From: Erythrobacter sp. SCSIO 43205
GTDB taxonomy: Bacteria; Pseudomonadota; Alphaproteobacteria; Sphingomonadales; Sphingomonadaceae
NCBI RefSeq assembly: GCF_019904235.1
Contig: NZ_CP063202.1
Location: 1,054,001-1,118,000 of the forward strand
DNA length: 64,000 nt
Direction: 5' to 3'
Under the pieces are notes generated by a model. That model did not search any database and was not told the DNA's origin. It worked only from the letters and a program-made list of their open reading frames with translations. Below, in pieces: positions 17,571-25,953 of this stretch (its first letter is position 1; each line of letters starts with the position of its first letter). Position numbers and translations under genes: made by a program.

Positions 17571-18374
17571 TTACACCTGAGAAAAACTTCCTTGCGCCAC
17601 CACAGGCCCTGCGTCCTGACCCTCTGGTTTGCCGCCTATGGGCTCGCGCGTGAGCACAAGCTCGGCCCCGTCGCCGATATTGGCGATGATCTCGGCCTCA
17701 AGATCATGGCCCAGTACTTCGCCCGGTTTCACAACGCCAAGCGACTGAAGAGCGCTGCCATCAGAGGGCACCAGCCACAATTCATGATCGTGGACCCCAT
17801 CGGCGGTAAGCCCGATGGCCCCTACCAGAAGTTGCTCACTTTCAGGGATATAGGTCACATCAAGGCGAAGGCCCGTGTCGCCAATGGGCACTTGGGCCAC
17901 CAACGGATCGTTCGAGGCGACAATAGTTTCATTGCCGGATGGAGCGATGGAGCCCGGTTCACTGCCCGGCGCGAAGATCAAAATCGCGAGCAGAACCGCA
18001 GCGGCCGCTGAAGTGATCGCGGCGGTCCACTGCCAGCGCTTAAGCCGAGCTTCGAGCGATACAACGTTTCGCATCGCGCCCATTGCGGTGTCAGTTGCGT
18101 TCTCTGCTTGCGATGCGGCTACTGCCTCGGAAATCCGTGCCCAAACCGCATCGCTCGGCTCTGCGCCTGCCATTTCATCGGTCCATGGCGCAAACCAATT
18201 GTTCCACCAATCCTTGCGCCAGCGATATTCGGGATCGCTTAAAAGCTTGGCGCGCGATTGTGCGAGCTCTTCGCCTTCGAGAAGCCCAAGCGCGTGCTCT
18301 GCGGCAAGCATTGGGTTGTCGCGTTCAGCATCGTCGAACGGCGCGTCGTTGAAAGGCGTCTTGTCGCTGCTCAT
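17571..18374 (-). CDS. RskA-like anti-sigma factor
   Basis: The protein has 267 residues. Its ATG overlaps the stop of the ECF sigma gene by 4 bp, so the two are coupled. The N-terminal cytoplasmic domain (about 1-112, with AAEHALGLLEGEE) binds sigma in this family. One membrane segment is at about 116-136, followed by a periplasmic domain of the anti-sigma-K (RskA C-terminal) type, with GLTADGVHDHELWLVPSDG and a conserved LGV..GE segment. It would hold the sigma factor until its periplasmic part is cleaved or changed. Confidence 0.85.
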   Translation of the reverse strand: MSSDKTPFNDAPFDDAERDNPMLAAEHALGLLEGEELAQSRAKLLSDPEYRWRKDWWNNWFAPWTDEMAGAEPSDAVWARISEAVAASQAENATDTAMGAMRNVVSLEARLKRWQWTAAITSAAAAVLLAILIFAPGSEPGSIAPSGNETIVASNDPLVAQVPIGDTGLRLDVTYIPESEQLLVGAIGLTADGVHDHELWLVPSDGSALQSLGVVKPGEVLGHDLEAEIIANIGDGAELVLTREPIGGKPEGQDAGPVVAQGSFSQV

Positions 18375-18961
18375 GCCGCCTCACTCGCCTCAAGACAGGC
18401 GCGCAGCTTTTTGAGGCCACGGCGGATCCAGCTTTTCATCGTACCAAGCGGCACATCAGCCCTCTCGGCCAGTTCGGCATAGGTGAAGCCATCGAAAAAA
18501 GCGCTGCGGATGTGGGTGCGGGTACGCTCATCAAGGCCTTCGATACACTTGTGAATTTGTGCTGTATTTTCAGCGTCCACCAACAAATCATCGGCCATGG
18601 GGCGATCATCGGGCAGGGGCAGGGCCTCTTCCACGGGCACCGCGCCTTGGCGCACTTTCCCTGTGCGCAGGCGGTCAATCGCACGGTTGCGCGCGAATGT
18701 GGCGAGCCACGAAATCGGGCTCGCCCGCTCAGGGTCGTACCGGTCGGCTTTCTGCCAAAGATTGATGTACACGTCTTGCAAGGCGTCTTCTGCTTCTTTC
18801 CTGTCGCCCAAGATACGCAGACAAATTCCGAAAAGCTTCACCCGTGTCGCTTCGTATATTTCCTCAAGCGCAGCGCTGTCGCCTTCGGCAAGGCGCACCA
18901 TCGCCGCGCGCAGTTTTTCGCGGGCAAGATCCGCTGCCTTCTTGTCCAGTCCTTCAGCCAT
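18371..18961 (-). CDS. ECF sigma factor (SigK/RpoE-like)
   Basis: The protein has 196 residues. Region 2 shows LFGICLRILGDRKEAEDALQDVYINLWQKADRYDP, and FARNRAIDRLR completes the -10 recognition helix. Region 4 (about 140-190) has FFDGFTYAELAERADVPLGTMKSWIRRGLKKLR, a helix-turn-helix for the -35 element. The product directs RNA polymerase to a small regulon and is sequestered by the coupled RskA-like protein. The same order, with a fasciclin protein as neighbour, recalls mycobacterial sigK-rskA with mpt83/mpt70. Confidence 0.9.
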   Translation of the reverse strand: MAEGLDKKAADLAREKLRAAMVRLAEGDSAALEEIYEATRVKLFGICLRILGDRKEAEDALQDVYINLWQKADRYDPERASPISWLATFARNRAIDRLRTGKVRQGAVPVEEALPLPDDRPMADDLLVDAENTAQIHKCIEGLDERTRTHIRSAFFDGFTYAELAERADVPLGTMKSWIRRGLKKLRACLEASEAA

Positions 18962-19144
18962 CAGAACAGCTGCACCCGTTCGGACCGCTCACGCGGTGCG
19001 AGATGCAGTGTCAGGCAGGCGGGTGTGTGCGTTTGCACGGGAATGTGTCATCCTCTCGTAAGGATTTGCGATGTGCGCAAGAGCGCATCCAAGGTCAATC
19101 CTTGCATCTATTGCAAAGGGGACGAGCGGGAGGGCAAAAAGTTC

Positions 19145-19825
19145 CTATTCATAGACACATGATGCGCGACCGCCGAGCTTGACATCGCCAATCGCGCGTT
19201 CAATCCGGTTGCCGTGGCGCAGCAGCCATCCGCCGGGGTTTTTGACCGAACGTTTCTTTGGCTGAGGCAGGGCAACCGCCATGCGGGAGGCCTCGTCAGG
19301 GGAAAGCCGCGCGGCGGAATGTCCGAAATAGCGCTGTGCACCCGCTTCAGCGCCATATGTGCCAATGCCGGTTTCCGCGACGTTGAGGTACACCTCCATA
19401 ATGCGTTCCTTGCCCCAGACCGCTTCGATCCAGAAGGTGAACCAGGCCTCGAACGCTTTGCGCACATAGCCGCCGCCTTGCCATAAAAAGACGTTCTTGG
19501 CGGTTTGCTGGCTGATGGTGGAGCCGCCTCTTATCCGGCCACCTTGCGCGTTTTCGCGGGCGGCTTGCTCAATGGCTTCGGTATCGAAACCCCAATGTTC
19601 GCAAAATTTCGCATCTTCCGCTGCGATCACTGCATAAACGAGATTGGGGTCGATATTTTCAAGCGATTCCCAATCCTTCGTGATCGAATTTTCGTCCATC
19701 ACCATGGTTGCAGTGATAGGCACCGGCACGAATTTGAACACGATCACCAAGAGGAGCGATAGCCCCACGAACCACAGGATGATCTTGGCGAGTGTTCGGG
19801 CCAGAAAGCGGGGGATGGCTTGCAT
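19145..19825 (-). CDS. mtgA: Monofunctional peptidoglycan glycosyltransferase
   Basis: From ATG 19825 the protein has 226 residues, the usual MtgA length; an in-frame ATG at 19915 would add 30 residues and neither has a strong ribosome site. An N-terminal membrane anchor lies at about 14-32. The GT51 motifs are AAEDAKFCEHWGFD (catalytic Glu70) and RGGSTISQQTAKNVFLW, followed by RIMEVYLNVAETGIGTYG. It polymerises lipid II into glycan strands at the outer face of the inner membrane. No transpeptidase domain is present. Confidence 0.92.
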   Translation of the reverse strand: MQAIPRFLARTLAKIILWFVGLSLLLVIVFKFVPVPITATMVMDENSITKDWESLENIDPNLVYAVIAAEDAKFCEHWGFDTEAIEQAARENAQGGRIRGGSTISQQTAKNVFLWQGGGYVRKAFEAWFTFWIEAVWGKERIMEVYLNVAETGIGTYGAEAGAQRYFGHSAARLSPDEASRMAVALPQPKKRSVKNPGGWLLRHGNRIERAIGDVKLGGRASCVYE

Positions 19826-19932
19826 AAGAACCAGTTTACGAGACGCACGGCCAAGGCGCAATTGCAATGCGTATCTTGCGCAAGGCTGCGCGGCGTGCTT
19901 GATATTGCGAACCATATTTCGGGGACCAGATT

Positions 19933-21282
19933 ATGAAGCTTTTCCGCACCGCATCCGCCGCCATCGCTCTGGCGCTTGCCAGCACTCCGGTGCTTGCCTC
20001 CGCAGATGATCACACCGTCGATCACTCGGCAATCAAAGCGGCGGTTGAAGCGGAATATGACAGCTATCTCGCCCCACTGTTTGTGCATTTTCACAAGAAC
20101 CCGGAGCTCTCCTTCCTCGAAAACCAGACCGCTGCGCGCATGGCTCAGGAATTGCGCGATGCGGGCGTGGAGGTAACCGAAGGTGTTGGCGGCACCGGCG
20201 TTGTCGGGATGCTGGAAAACGGGGATGGTCCGCTGATCCTCATGCGCGCTGACATGGATGGTCTTCCGGTATCTGAGAAGTCTGGGCTCGATTACGCCTC
20301 CACGGCGACGCAAGTGGGTCAGGACGGCAAAGAATATCCGGTGATGCACGCGTGCGGGCATGATGTGCACATAACATCGCTTGTCGGCACCGCGCGCCAG
20401 CTTGTTGCGATGAAGGATCATTGGAAAGGTACGGTCATGTTCATCGTCCAGCCCGCCGAAGAGCGTGTGGGCGGGGCAAAGGCGATGCTGGAGGATGGCC
20501 TATACGAGCGTTTTGGAAAGCCTGACTATGCACTTGCTTTCCACGTGGCATCGGTCCTGCCCACCGGCAAGGTTTCGGCGGCAGAAGGCATCCAGTATTC
20601 AAGTGCCGACAGCGTGGACATCAAAGTGCCCGGCATTGGCGCACACGGGGCCAGCCCTCATGCAGGGCGCGATCCGGTCTACATCGCCAGCCAGATCGTG
20701 ACCGCGCTGCAATCCATCGTCAGCCGTGAGGTCCAGCCGCTTCAACCAGCGGTGATTACCGTCGGCTCGTTCCACTCCGGCTCCAAGCACAACATCATCT
20801 CTGACCTTGCCGAATTACAGCTGACCGTTCGCGCCAATGATGAAAAAGTGCGCGCGCAATTGCTTGAGAGCATCGAACGGATCGCTGTGAATACGGGCAA
20901 GGCACATGGCCTGCCCGACGATATGCCGGTCGAAGTGGTGGTGAGTGAGGGCACGCCTGTCACCTATAACGATGTCGCGCTTGCCAAGCGTCTCAACGCG
21001 GTGATGAAGCGCGATCTTGGCGAAGACGCTTTTCTGGAATTCCGCCAGCAAGGGATGGGCGCAGAAGATTTCAGCTATTTTGTCGCCGAGGATATGGGCG
21101 TGCCGGGCTATTACTTTGCGGTGGGCGGCACCCCGCAGGAAGCCTTCGACGCGGCTGAGAACGGCGGCCCTGCGGTGCCGAGCCACCACTCGCCTTTGTT
21201 CAAAATCGAGCCGCGCCCGAGCGTAACGCTAGGCACCCGCGCAATGGTTGCAGCGGTGCTGGACTTGGCGCCGGCTGAATAA
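19933..21282 (+). CDS. Exported M20 family metallo-amidohydrolase
   Basis: The protein has 449 residues. A signal peptide of about 23 residues ends LASADD. The M20D core has HFHKNPELSF, ADMDGLPV, MHACGHDVHI (metal ligands), QPAEERVGGA and a C-terminal His in SHHSPLFKI. The dimerisation (lid) domain lies in the middle. Enzymes of this group remove acyl groups from amino acids or act on small peptides such as N-acyl or indole conjugates. Export to the periplasm points to nutrient scavenging. Its start lies 108 bp from the divergent mtgA start. Confidence 0.85.
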   Translation: MKLFRTASAAIALALASTPVLASADDHTVDHSAIKAAVEAEYDSYLAPLFVHFHKNPELSFLENQTAARMAQELRDAGVEVTEGVGGTGVVGMLENGDGPLILMRADMDGLPVSEKSGLDYASTATQVGQDGKEYPVMHACGHDVHITSLVGTARQLVAMKDHWKGTVMFIVQPAEERVGGAKAMLEDGLYERFGKPDYALAFHVASVLPTGKVSAAEGIQYSSADSVDIKVPGIGAHGASPHAGRDPVYIASQIVTALQSIVSREVQPLQPAVITVGSFHSGSKHNIISDLAELQLTVRANDEKVRAQLLESIERIAVNTGKAHGLPDDMPVEVVVSEGTPVTYNDVALAKRLNAVMKRDLGEDAFLEFRQQGMGAEDFSYFVAEDMGVPGYYFAVGGTPQEAFDAAENGGPAVPSHHSPLFKIEPRPSVTLGTRAMVAAVLDLAPAE

Positions 21283-21301
21283 GGCCGCGCGCCGGAGCCT
21301 T

Positions 21302-21901
21302 CTAGCGGCTCGACAGCGTACCCCAGTCGATCCCGGCGAACAGCTTTTGTTCGATGCCAATATTTTTGGCCGCATCTGCGCTTGGGTAAGAACCCCGGTA
21401 TTTGACCATATAGGCGCTGCTCGCTGGGCAGGCGACGTAGAGGAATGAGACAAGTTCATCGTGCTCGAAGCCATATCCGCTTGGCTCAACAATATAACTG
21501 CGTGAAATTTGCGTTGCCCCGGTGAATTCCTTCATCGAGAAGACATCCTCGCTGGTAAGGACGCTGGCACCGCGTCGCATGACAGCAGCGTCTGCTCCGG
21601 CAAAACTTTCCTCGCAGCTTTCGCCGCGGCGGGGGTAAACGTAGAGGGTGATTTCCCCCCTGCGGTCAGTCGGGCGGTAGACAATCCCCGTGTCGCGTCC
21701 GTCGGCATCAAATTCGACGACGCGATGGCGCCTAAACCCGGGAATGTTCTCTGGCAAAGCGACATTGGTGGCTTTGTGGACGTAAGGGTCAGGCGCGTTT
21801 TCTACATCGGTTCGTGCACTGGCCGGCGAGGCGATGCCAAGGCTGGTGAGAAGAAGGGCAAACCAAACTGCCAGGCCAAATCGATCAAAAACTCTACGCA
21901 T
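21302..21901 (-). CDS. Exported protein of unknown function behind rpoH
   Basis: The protein has 199 residues. The N-terminus (MRRVFDRFGLAVWFALLLTSL, cut near ASA-R) is a signal peptide. The mature part has no recognised domain, two cysteines about 75 residues apart (GESCEES and VACPASS) that could form a disulphide, and a mixed alpha/beta composition. The ATG is preceded by GGAGGG at good spacing, but that sequence is the 3' arm of the terminator hairpin after rpoH, so translation or transcription may depend on that structure. Confidence 0.7.
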   Translation of the reverse strand: MRRVFDRFGLAVWFALLLTSLGIASPASARTDVENAPDPYVHKATNVALPENIPGFRRHRVVEFDADGRDTGIVYRPTDRRGEITLYVYPRRGESCEESFAGADAAVMRRGASVLTSEDVFSMKEFTGATQISRSYIVEPSGYGFEHDELVSFLYVACPASSAYMVKYRGSYPSADAAKNIGIEQKLFAGIDWGTLSSR

Positions 21902-21943
21902 AAAAAACCCTCCGTGTGGCCATTCTAAGCCTGCACGGAGGGT
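21902..21943 (-). terminator. Terminator after rpoH that contains the next gene's Shine-Dalgarno
   Basis: On the minus strand ACCCTCCGTG (21943-21934) pairs with CACGGAGGGT (21916-21907), a perfect 10-bp stem, followed by six T residues and then immediately ATG of the downstream gene. The 3' arm contains GGAGGG, 6 nt from that ATG. The element can therefore end rpoH transcripts and also hide or supply the ribosome site of the next gene. Confidence 0.8.
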
Positions 21944-21972
21944 ATTTCAAATCAGATTAATAGCGGCTTGAT

Positions 21973-22872
21973 TTATGCCATGCCGGGAAGCAGGCGCTCA
22001 CCAGCAATCCGCTGCATCGCCTTTTGCAGCTTTTCAAAGGCGCGTACTTCGATCTGGCGAATCCGCTCACGGCTTACGTCGTAGACCTGCGAAAGCTCTT
22101 CCAATGTCTGCGGGTTTTCCGTCAAGCGGCGCTCGGTCAGGATATGCTGTTCACGCTCATTGAGCGATTCCATCGCCTCGGTAAGCATTTCGTGCCGCAC
22201 ATTGGCTTCTTCAGCATCAGCAACCGTTTCGTCCTGAAGCGGGCGATCATCGGTCAGCCAATCCTGCCATTCGCCAGCCCCCTCTTCGCCATTGCGCATC
22301 GGGGTGTTCAAAGAGCCATCGCCGCCCATCATCATCCGGCGGTTCATGTTGACGACTTCCTGTTCTGGCACGCCGAGGTCGGTCGCGATTTTCGCAACGT
22401 CATCGGGCGACAGGTCAGTGTCGTCATACGCCTCCAGCTGCTTCTTCATCCGGCGAAGGTTGAAGAACAATTTTTTCTGAGCCGCAGTTGTGCCCATTTT
22501 AACAAGGCTCCACGAGCGCAGGATGTATTCCTGAATACTCGCCTTGATCCACCACATCGCGTAAGTCGCGAGGCGGAAACCGCGGTCGGCTTCGAATTTC
22601 TTGACGCCCTGCATCAGGCCCACGTTCCCTTCCGAAATCAGGTCCGAAACGGGCAGGCCATAGCCGCGATAACCCATCGCGATCTTCGCCACGAGACGCA
22701 GGTGCGATGACACCAGTTGCGCGGCTGCTTCCGGGTCTTCGTGCTCTTCATACCGTTTGGCGAGCATATATTCCTGCTCAGCCGTCAACACGGGGTATTT
22801 CTTGATTTCCGACAGATAGCGATTGAGGCTTTGTTCACCGCTGAGAGCCGGAACTGAGGATGCTTTACTCAC
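21973..22872 (-). CDS. rpoH: RNA polymerase heat-shock sigma factor RpoH (sigma-32)
   Basis: The protein has 299 residues from GTG 22872; an ATG at 22944 would add an unconserved stretch. Region 2 reads ISEGNVGLMQGVKKFEADRGFRLATYAMWWIKASIQEY. The RpoH box QKKLFFNLRRMKKQ at about 140-153 separates it from primary sigma factors. Region 4 ends the protein (TLEELSQVYDVSRERIRQIE). It transcribes chaperone and protease genes on heat or other stress. Neighbours are rluD upstream and an exported protein downstream, beyond a strong hairpin. Confidence 0.95.
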   Translation of the reverse strand: MSKASSVPALSGEQSLNRYLSEIKKYPVLTAEQEYMLAKRYEEHEDPEAAAQLVSSHLRLVAKIAMGYRGYGLPVSDLISEGNVGLMQGVKKFEADRGFRLATYAMWWIKASIQEYILRSWSLVKMGTTAAQKKLFFNLRRMKKQLEAYDDTDLSPDDVAKIATDLGVPEQEVVNMNRRMMMGGDGSLNTPMRNGEEGAGEWQDWLTDDRPLQDETVADAEEANVRHEMLTEAMESLNEREQHILTERRLTENPQTLEELSQVYDVSRERIRQIEVRAFEKLQKAMQRIAGERLLPGMA

Positions 22873-22986
22873 GTTTTTTCCAACCTTTCTTTCGTCGACC
22901 CCGTCTTGTCGAACCCCTGATGGGCATCCGAAGGTACGGGCCACTTGGTTACATATATTCGATTTTTGTGCGTTTTGCAGCGCATT

Positions 22987-23952
22987 TCATCGATAACTAC
23001 AGCCGAGTTCGTCGATTAGTTCCATCATATCCGCTGGTAAATCCGCGCGAAACCGTACCTCTTGGCTGAGAATCGGGTGTAGGAAACCCAATTCGGCCGC
23101 ATGAAGCGCTTGGCGGGTAAATTTGAGCTTACCAAGCAGCGGTTTGAGGGACTTTGGCGCTCTGCCGTAGAGTGGATCTCCTAATAGCGAATGACCGATT
23201 GACGCACAGTGAACGCGGACCTGATGGGTGCGCCCTGTTTCGAGGCGACATTCGATGAGGGAGGACGAATCCAGCCGCTCAAGCACCTTGTAATGGGTGA
23301 TCGCGTGTTTCCCGCGTGAGGAATTCTTGGGCAGGACCGCCATTTTCTTTCGGTTCGCATCAGATCGGCCCAATTTCTCGTCGATCGTCCCCTCAGATGG
23401 GCTGGGATGCCCGCCACACACTGCCAGGTAACGGCGATGAACGCTGTGCTCGGCAAACTGAGCGGCCAGGCCTTCATGCGCGGCATCGGATTTAGCCACC
23501 ACGAGCAGGCCCGATGTGTCCTTGTCGATGCGATGGACGATGCCGGGGCGCGCGACGCCGCCGATCCCTGACAACTGGCCCCTCCCGTTTTTGGCGCAGT
23601 GGTGGAGGAGGGCGTTCACCAAGGTACCATCGGGATTGCCAGCAGCGGGGTGCACCACCATGCCAGCGGGCTTGTTGACGACGATCAGGTGCTCGTCCTC
23701 AAACGCCACGTCGAGCGGAATGTCCTGCGGCTTTGCCTCTGCTTCGACAGCAGCGGGGACATCTATGCGGAACTGAGCGCCCTCAGCCACCTTGGCGCTT
23801 GGCGAGGTGGCGGGTTTACCGTCTATCTCCACCCGCCCATCGGCAATGAGAGCCTGGACCCGCGCGCGCGACAACTCAATCGCCTCCGCCAAAGCCTTGT
23901 CGAGCCTTGCGGAGATAGGAATTTTGCCCGTGATGACTTGGGGGTCAGACAT
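22987..23952 (-). CDS. rluD: 23S rRNA pseudouridine synthase, RluD family
   Basis: The protein has 321 residues from ATG 23952. An N-terminal S4 RNA-binding domain (ARLDKALAEAIELSRARVQALIADGRVEIDGK) is followed by the RluA-type catalytic domain, with the active Asp in GIVHRIDKDTSGLLVVAK and the later segment ETGRTHQVRVHCASIGH. RluD makes the pseudouridines of helix 69 in 23S rRNA. Upstream in-frame ATGs at 23964 and 24030 fall in or next to the divergent JAMM gene and are not preferred. Confidence 0.9.
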   Translation of the reverse strand: MSDPQVITGKIPISARLDKALAEAIELSRARVQALIADGRVEIDGKPATSPSAKVAEGAQFRIDVPAAVEAEAKPQDIPLDVAFEDEHLIVVNKPAGMVVHPAAGNPDGTLVNALLHHCAKNGRGQLSGIGGVARPGIVHRIDKDTSGLLVVAKSDAAHEGLAAQFAEHSVHRRYLAVCGGHPSPSEGTIDEKLGRSDANRKKMAVLPKNSSRGKHAITHYKVLERLDSSSLIECRLETGRTHQVRVHCASIGHSLLGDPLYGRAPKSLKPLLGKLKFTRQALHAAELGFLHPILSQEVRFRADLPADMMELIDELGCSYR

Positions 23953-23969
23953 GGCTAAACCCATGCGCG

Positions 23970-24365
23970 ATGGAAACACGGGTGACAAGAGAGGTGATGG
24001 GAGCGCTGGAAGAGGCTGCGCGGCGAGCATTCCCAGAAGAAGCCTGCGGTATCTTGCTGGGCGAGGCCAGCAGCGTCACACACTTTCAAGAAACGCGCAA
24101 CGTTCATCCCTCGCCGGAAACGCACTTCGAAATCGATCCGCAAGCCTTGATTGCCGCCCACCGGGCAGCGCGCGAAGGGGGCGCGCAAATTCTCGGCTAT
24201 TTTCACTCGCACCCCAACGGTCCCGCAAAGCCATCCAAAACCGATCAGGAAAGCGCCGCCGGTGACGGGATGCTTTGGGCGATCTGGGGTGAGGGGGAGC
24301 TGACTTTATGGCGCGATGAGCCACAGGGTTTTCGCCAAGTTTCCTACTCTTCAAACGACCGCTAA
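23970..24365 (+). CDS. M67 family (JAMM/MPN+) metallopeptidase
   Basis: The protein has 131 residues. The JAMM zinc motif is complete: Glu24 in FPEEACGILLG, then His79-Ser80-His81, Ser89 and Asp92, spaced HxHx7Sx2D. In bacteria such enzymes often cut C-terminal extensions from ThiS/MoaD-type ubiquitin-like proteins in sulfur transfer, but no such partner or E1-like gene is visible here. The start lies 17 bp from the divergent rluD start. The substrate is unknown. Confidence 0.88.
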   Translation: METRVTREVMGALEEAARRAFPEEACGILLGEASSVTHFQETRNVHPSPETHFEIDPQALIAAHRAAREGGAQILGYFHSHPNGPAKPSKTDQESAAGDGMLWAIWGEGELTLWRDEPQGFRQVSYSSNDR

Positions 24366-24460
24366 ATCGCATCGAATGCAGCGCAAATATGCCCCAACTT
24401 GCCTCCCATTTGATCGAATTTTGACCGCTTACTGTGGCCCCAAGGAACTTTTGCGCTTAG

Positions 24461-24485
24461 ACAGTGTCTCAAGTGTCTCAAACTT
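24461..24485 (+). promoter_or_regulatory. 25-bp element with tandem TGTCTCAA upstream of chpT
   Basis: The element has the core TGTCTCAAGTGTCTCAAA, a direct repeat of TGTCTCAA at 9-bp spacing. An identical 25-bp copy lies at 46293-46317 upstream of queE, in the same orientation to its gene. The element ends 18 bp before the chpT ATG, so it could be an operator or a promoter part. Confidence 0.5.
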
Positions 24486-24503
24486 TCACGGACTAAGGCA
24501 TAC

Positions 24504-25157
24504 ATGACCTCCCAAACCGATCTCGCTGCGCTTTTGTGTTCGCGTCTTTGCCATGATCTTCTGTCGCCAGTGGGCGCGCTCTCCAACGGGATTGAGCTGC
24601 TTGCTGATGAAACCGATCCGGAGATGCAGAAACGCTGCGTCGAACTGCTTGAACAAAGCGCCAAGACCAGCACCGATAAACTCAAATTCTTTCGCCTTGC
24701 CTTTGGCGCGGCAGGCGGGTTTGGTGAATACGTACTGGTTGAAGAAGCGCATGAGGTGATCGCCTCGCTTGCCGGCGATGCGAAGCGGGTGGAGCTTAAT
24801 TGGCAAGTGCCCGACGCCAAACTGCCCAAGTCAGCGGTCAAGGTCATGCTAAACCTTGCGCAAATCGCGCTGGACGCTCTGGTGCGCGGCGGCACTCTCG
24901 ACATCGGGGCAGAGCGCACCGGCGGCAATGTCGAAATTGTTGCGCGGGCAACCGCGGAAAAGCTCGCCTTCGACGAAACCATTGGACAGGCGCTTCAAGG
25001 CGATTTGCCAGCGTCCGAAATTTCGAGCCGGACGGCAGCTGCGCATATGATCTCTCTCCTCGCAGCCGAAGCGGGTGGGGGACTGCAATGGGCGCTCAGT
25101 GATGGCGCATTGGTCCTTGGCGCGGTTCTGCCCGAGCCAGAGGGCATGATTGGGTGA
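24504..25157 (+). CDS. chpT: Histidine phosphotransferase ChpT
   Basis: The protein has 217 residues. The dimerisation helix has LLCSRLCHDLLSPVGALSNGIELL, with His17 as the phosphorylated residue in the form typical of ChpT. A degenerate GHKP-like ATPase domain follows. In Caulobacter and relatives ChpT passes phosphate from the hybrid kinase CckA to CtrA and CpdR, which control the cell cycle and motility. The stop overlaps the next gene's GTG start. Confidence 0.9.
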   Translation: MTSQTDLAALLCSRLCHDLLSPVGALSNGIELLADETDPEMQKRCVELLEQSAKTSTDKLKFFRLAFGAAGGFGEYVLVEEAHEVIASLAGDAKRVELNWQVPDAKLPKSAVKVMLNLAQIALDALVRGGTLDIGAERTGGNVEIVARATAEKLAFDETIGQALQGDLPASEISSRTAAAHMISLLAAEAGGGLQWALSDGALVLGAVLPEPEGMIG

Positions 25158-25906
25158 GCGGTTCGCCCGCACCCGATTGGCGCGATATGGAGGTGGGCGA
25201 ACTCGTCCACCGCGTCGTGCCATCGCCCAATTATAATGATCGCCAATTGCCGATCAGCATGGTCGTCATCCACTACACCGAGATGAAGCCGGTCGAGACG
25301 GCGCTTGATCGCCTGACTGACGCCGACGCCGGGGTTAGCGCGCATTATCTCATCACTGAAGACGGTGAAGTGATCCAACTGGTCAGCGAAGAAAAACGCG
25401 CATGGCACGCGGGCGCATCCTATTGGCGCGGGGTCAAGGATGTGAACTCGGCCAGTATCGGGATTGAGTTAGACCACCCCGGTCACGACCCGGCCAATGG
25501 CGGCTATCGCGGCTTTGAAGAAGCGCAGTTTGAAGCGCTCGTCCCGCTCGTTGCCCGCATCGTCAAAGATTATGACATCGCGCGCGCCAATGTGGTGGGA
25601 CATTCGGATGTTGCCCCTATGCGCAAAGTTGACCCCGGCGAGCTCTTCCCGTGGGAGCGGCTGTCTGAATATGGCCTTTGCCTGCCAACGCCAGCGAAAT
25701 TCGATCAGGCCGATCCGTTCGACAATGACGGCGCGTTCCTCCTCGCTTTGGAGAGGTTTGGTTACGACATCACCGAGGGGATTAAGGCGATCGAGGCGTT
25801 CGAGCGCCGCTGGCGGCCTGAGAGGATCGAAGGCAAGCCCGATGCGCAATTGGGCGCGATCCTGTGGCAGCTTTTGCTTGAGCGCGATCAGGGGCTTGCG
25901 CGTTAA
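25154..25906 (+). CDS. N-acetylmuramoyl-L-alanine amidase (Amidase_2, AmiD/AmpD type)
   Basis: The protein has 250 residues from a GTG that overlaps the chpT stop by 4 bp. The zinc-amidase core includes SMVVIHYTEM, WHAGASYWRG, NSASIGIELDHPG and VVGHSDVAPMRKVDPGELFPW, giving His, His and Asp zinc ligands as in AmpD. Residues of about 180-245 resemble a peptidoglycan-binding helical domain, as in AmiD. No signal peptide is visible. It may recycle anhydro-muropeptides in the cytoplasm. Confidence 0.88.
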   Translation: MSGSPAPDWRDMEVGELVHRVVPSPNYNDRQLPISMVVIHYTEMKPVETALDRLTDADAGVSAHYLITEDGEVIQLVSEEKRAWHAGASYWRGVKDVNSASIGIELDHPGHDPANGGYRGFEEAQFEALVPLVARIVKDYDIARANVVGHSDVAPMRKVDPGELFPWERLSEYGLCLPTPAKFDQADPFDNDGAFLLALERFGYDITEGIKAIEAFERRWRPERIEGKPDAQLGAILWQLLLERDQGLAR

Positions 25907-25939
25907 CGCGCGCTAGGCTTTCCTGCCGAGCGCAAGTGG

Positions 25940-25945
25940 TATAAT
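25940..25945 (+). promoter_or_regulatory. Likely -10 element of rnpB
   Basis: A consensus TATAAT lies 8 bp before the predicted RNase P RNA 5' end. The -35 region (around 25917-25922, GCTTTC) is weak but at the right distance of 17 bp. Confidence 0.55.
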
Positions 25946-25953
25946 GGGCTTTC

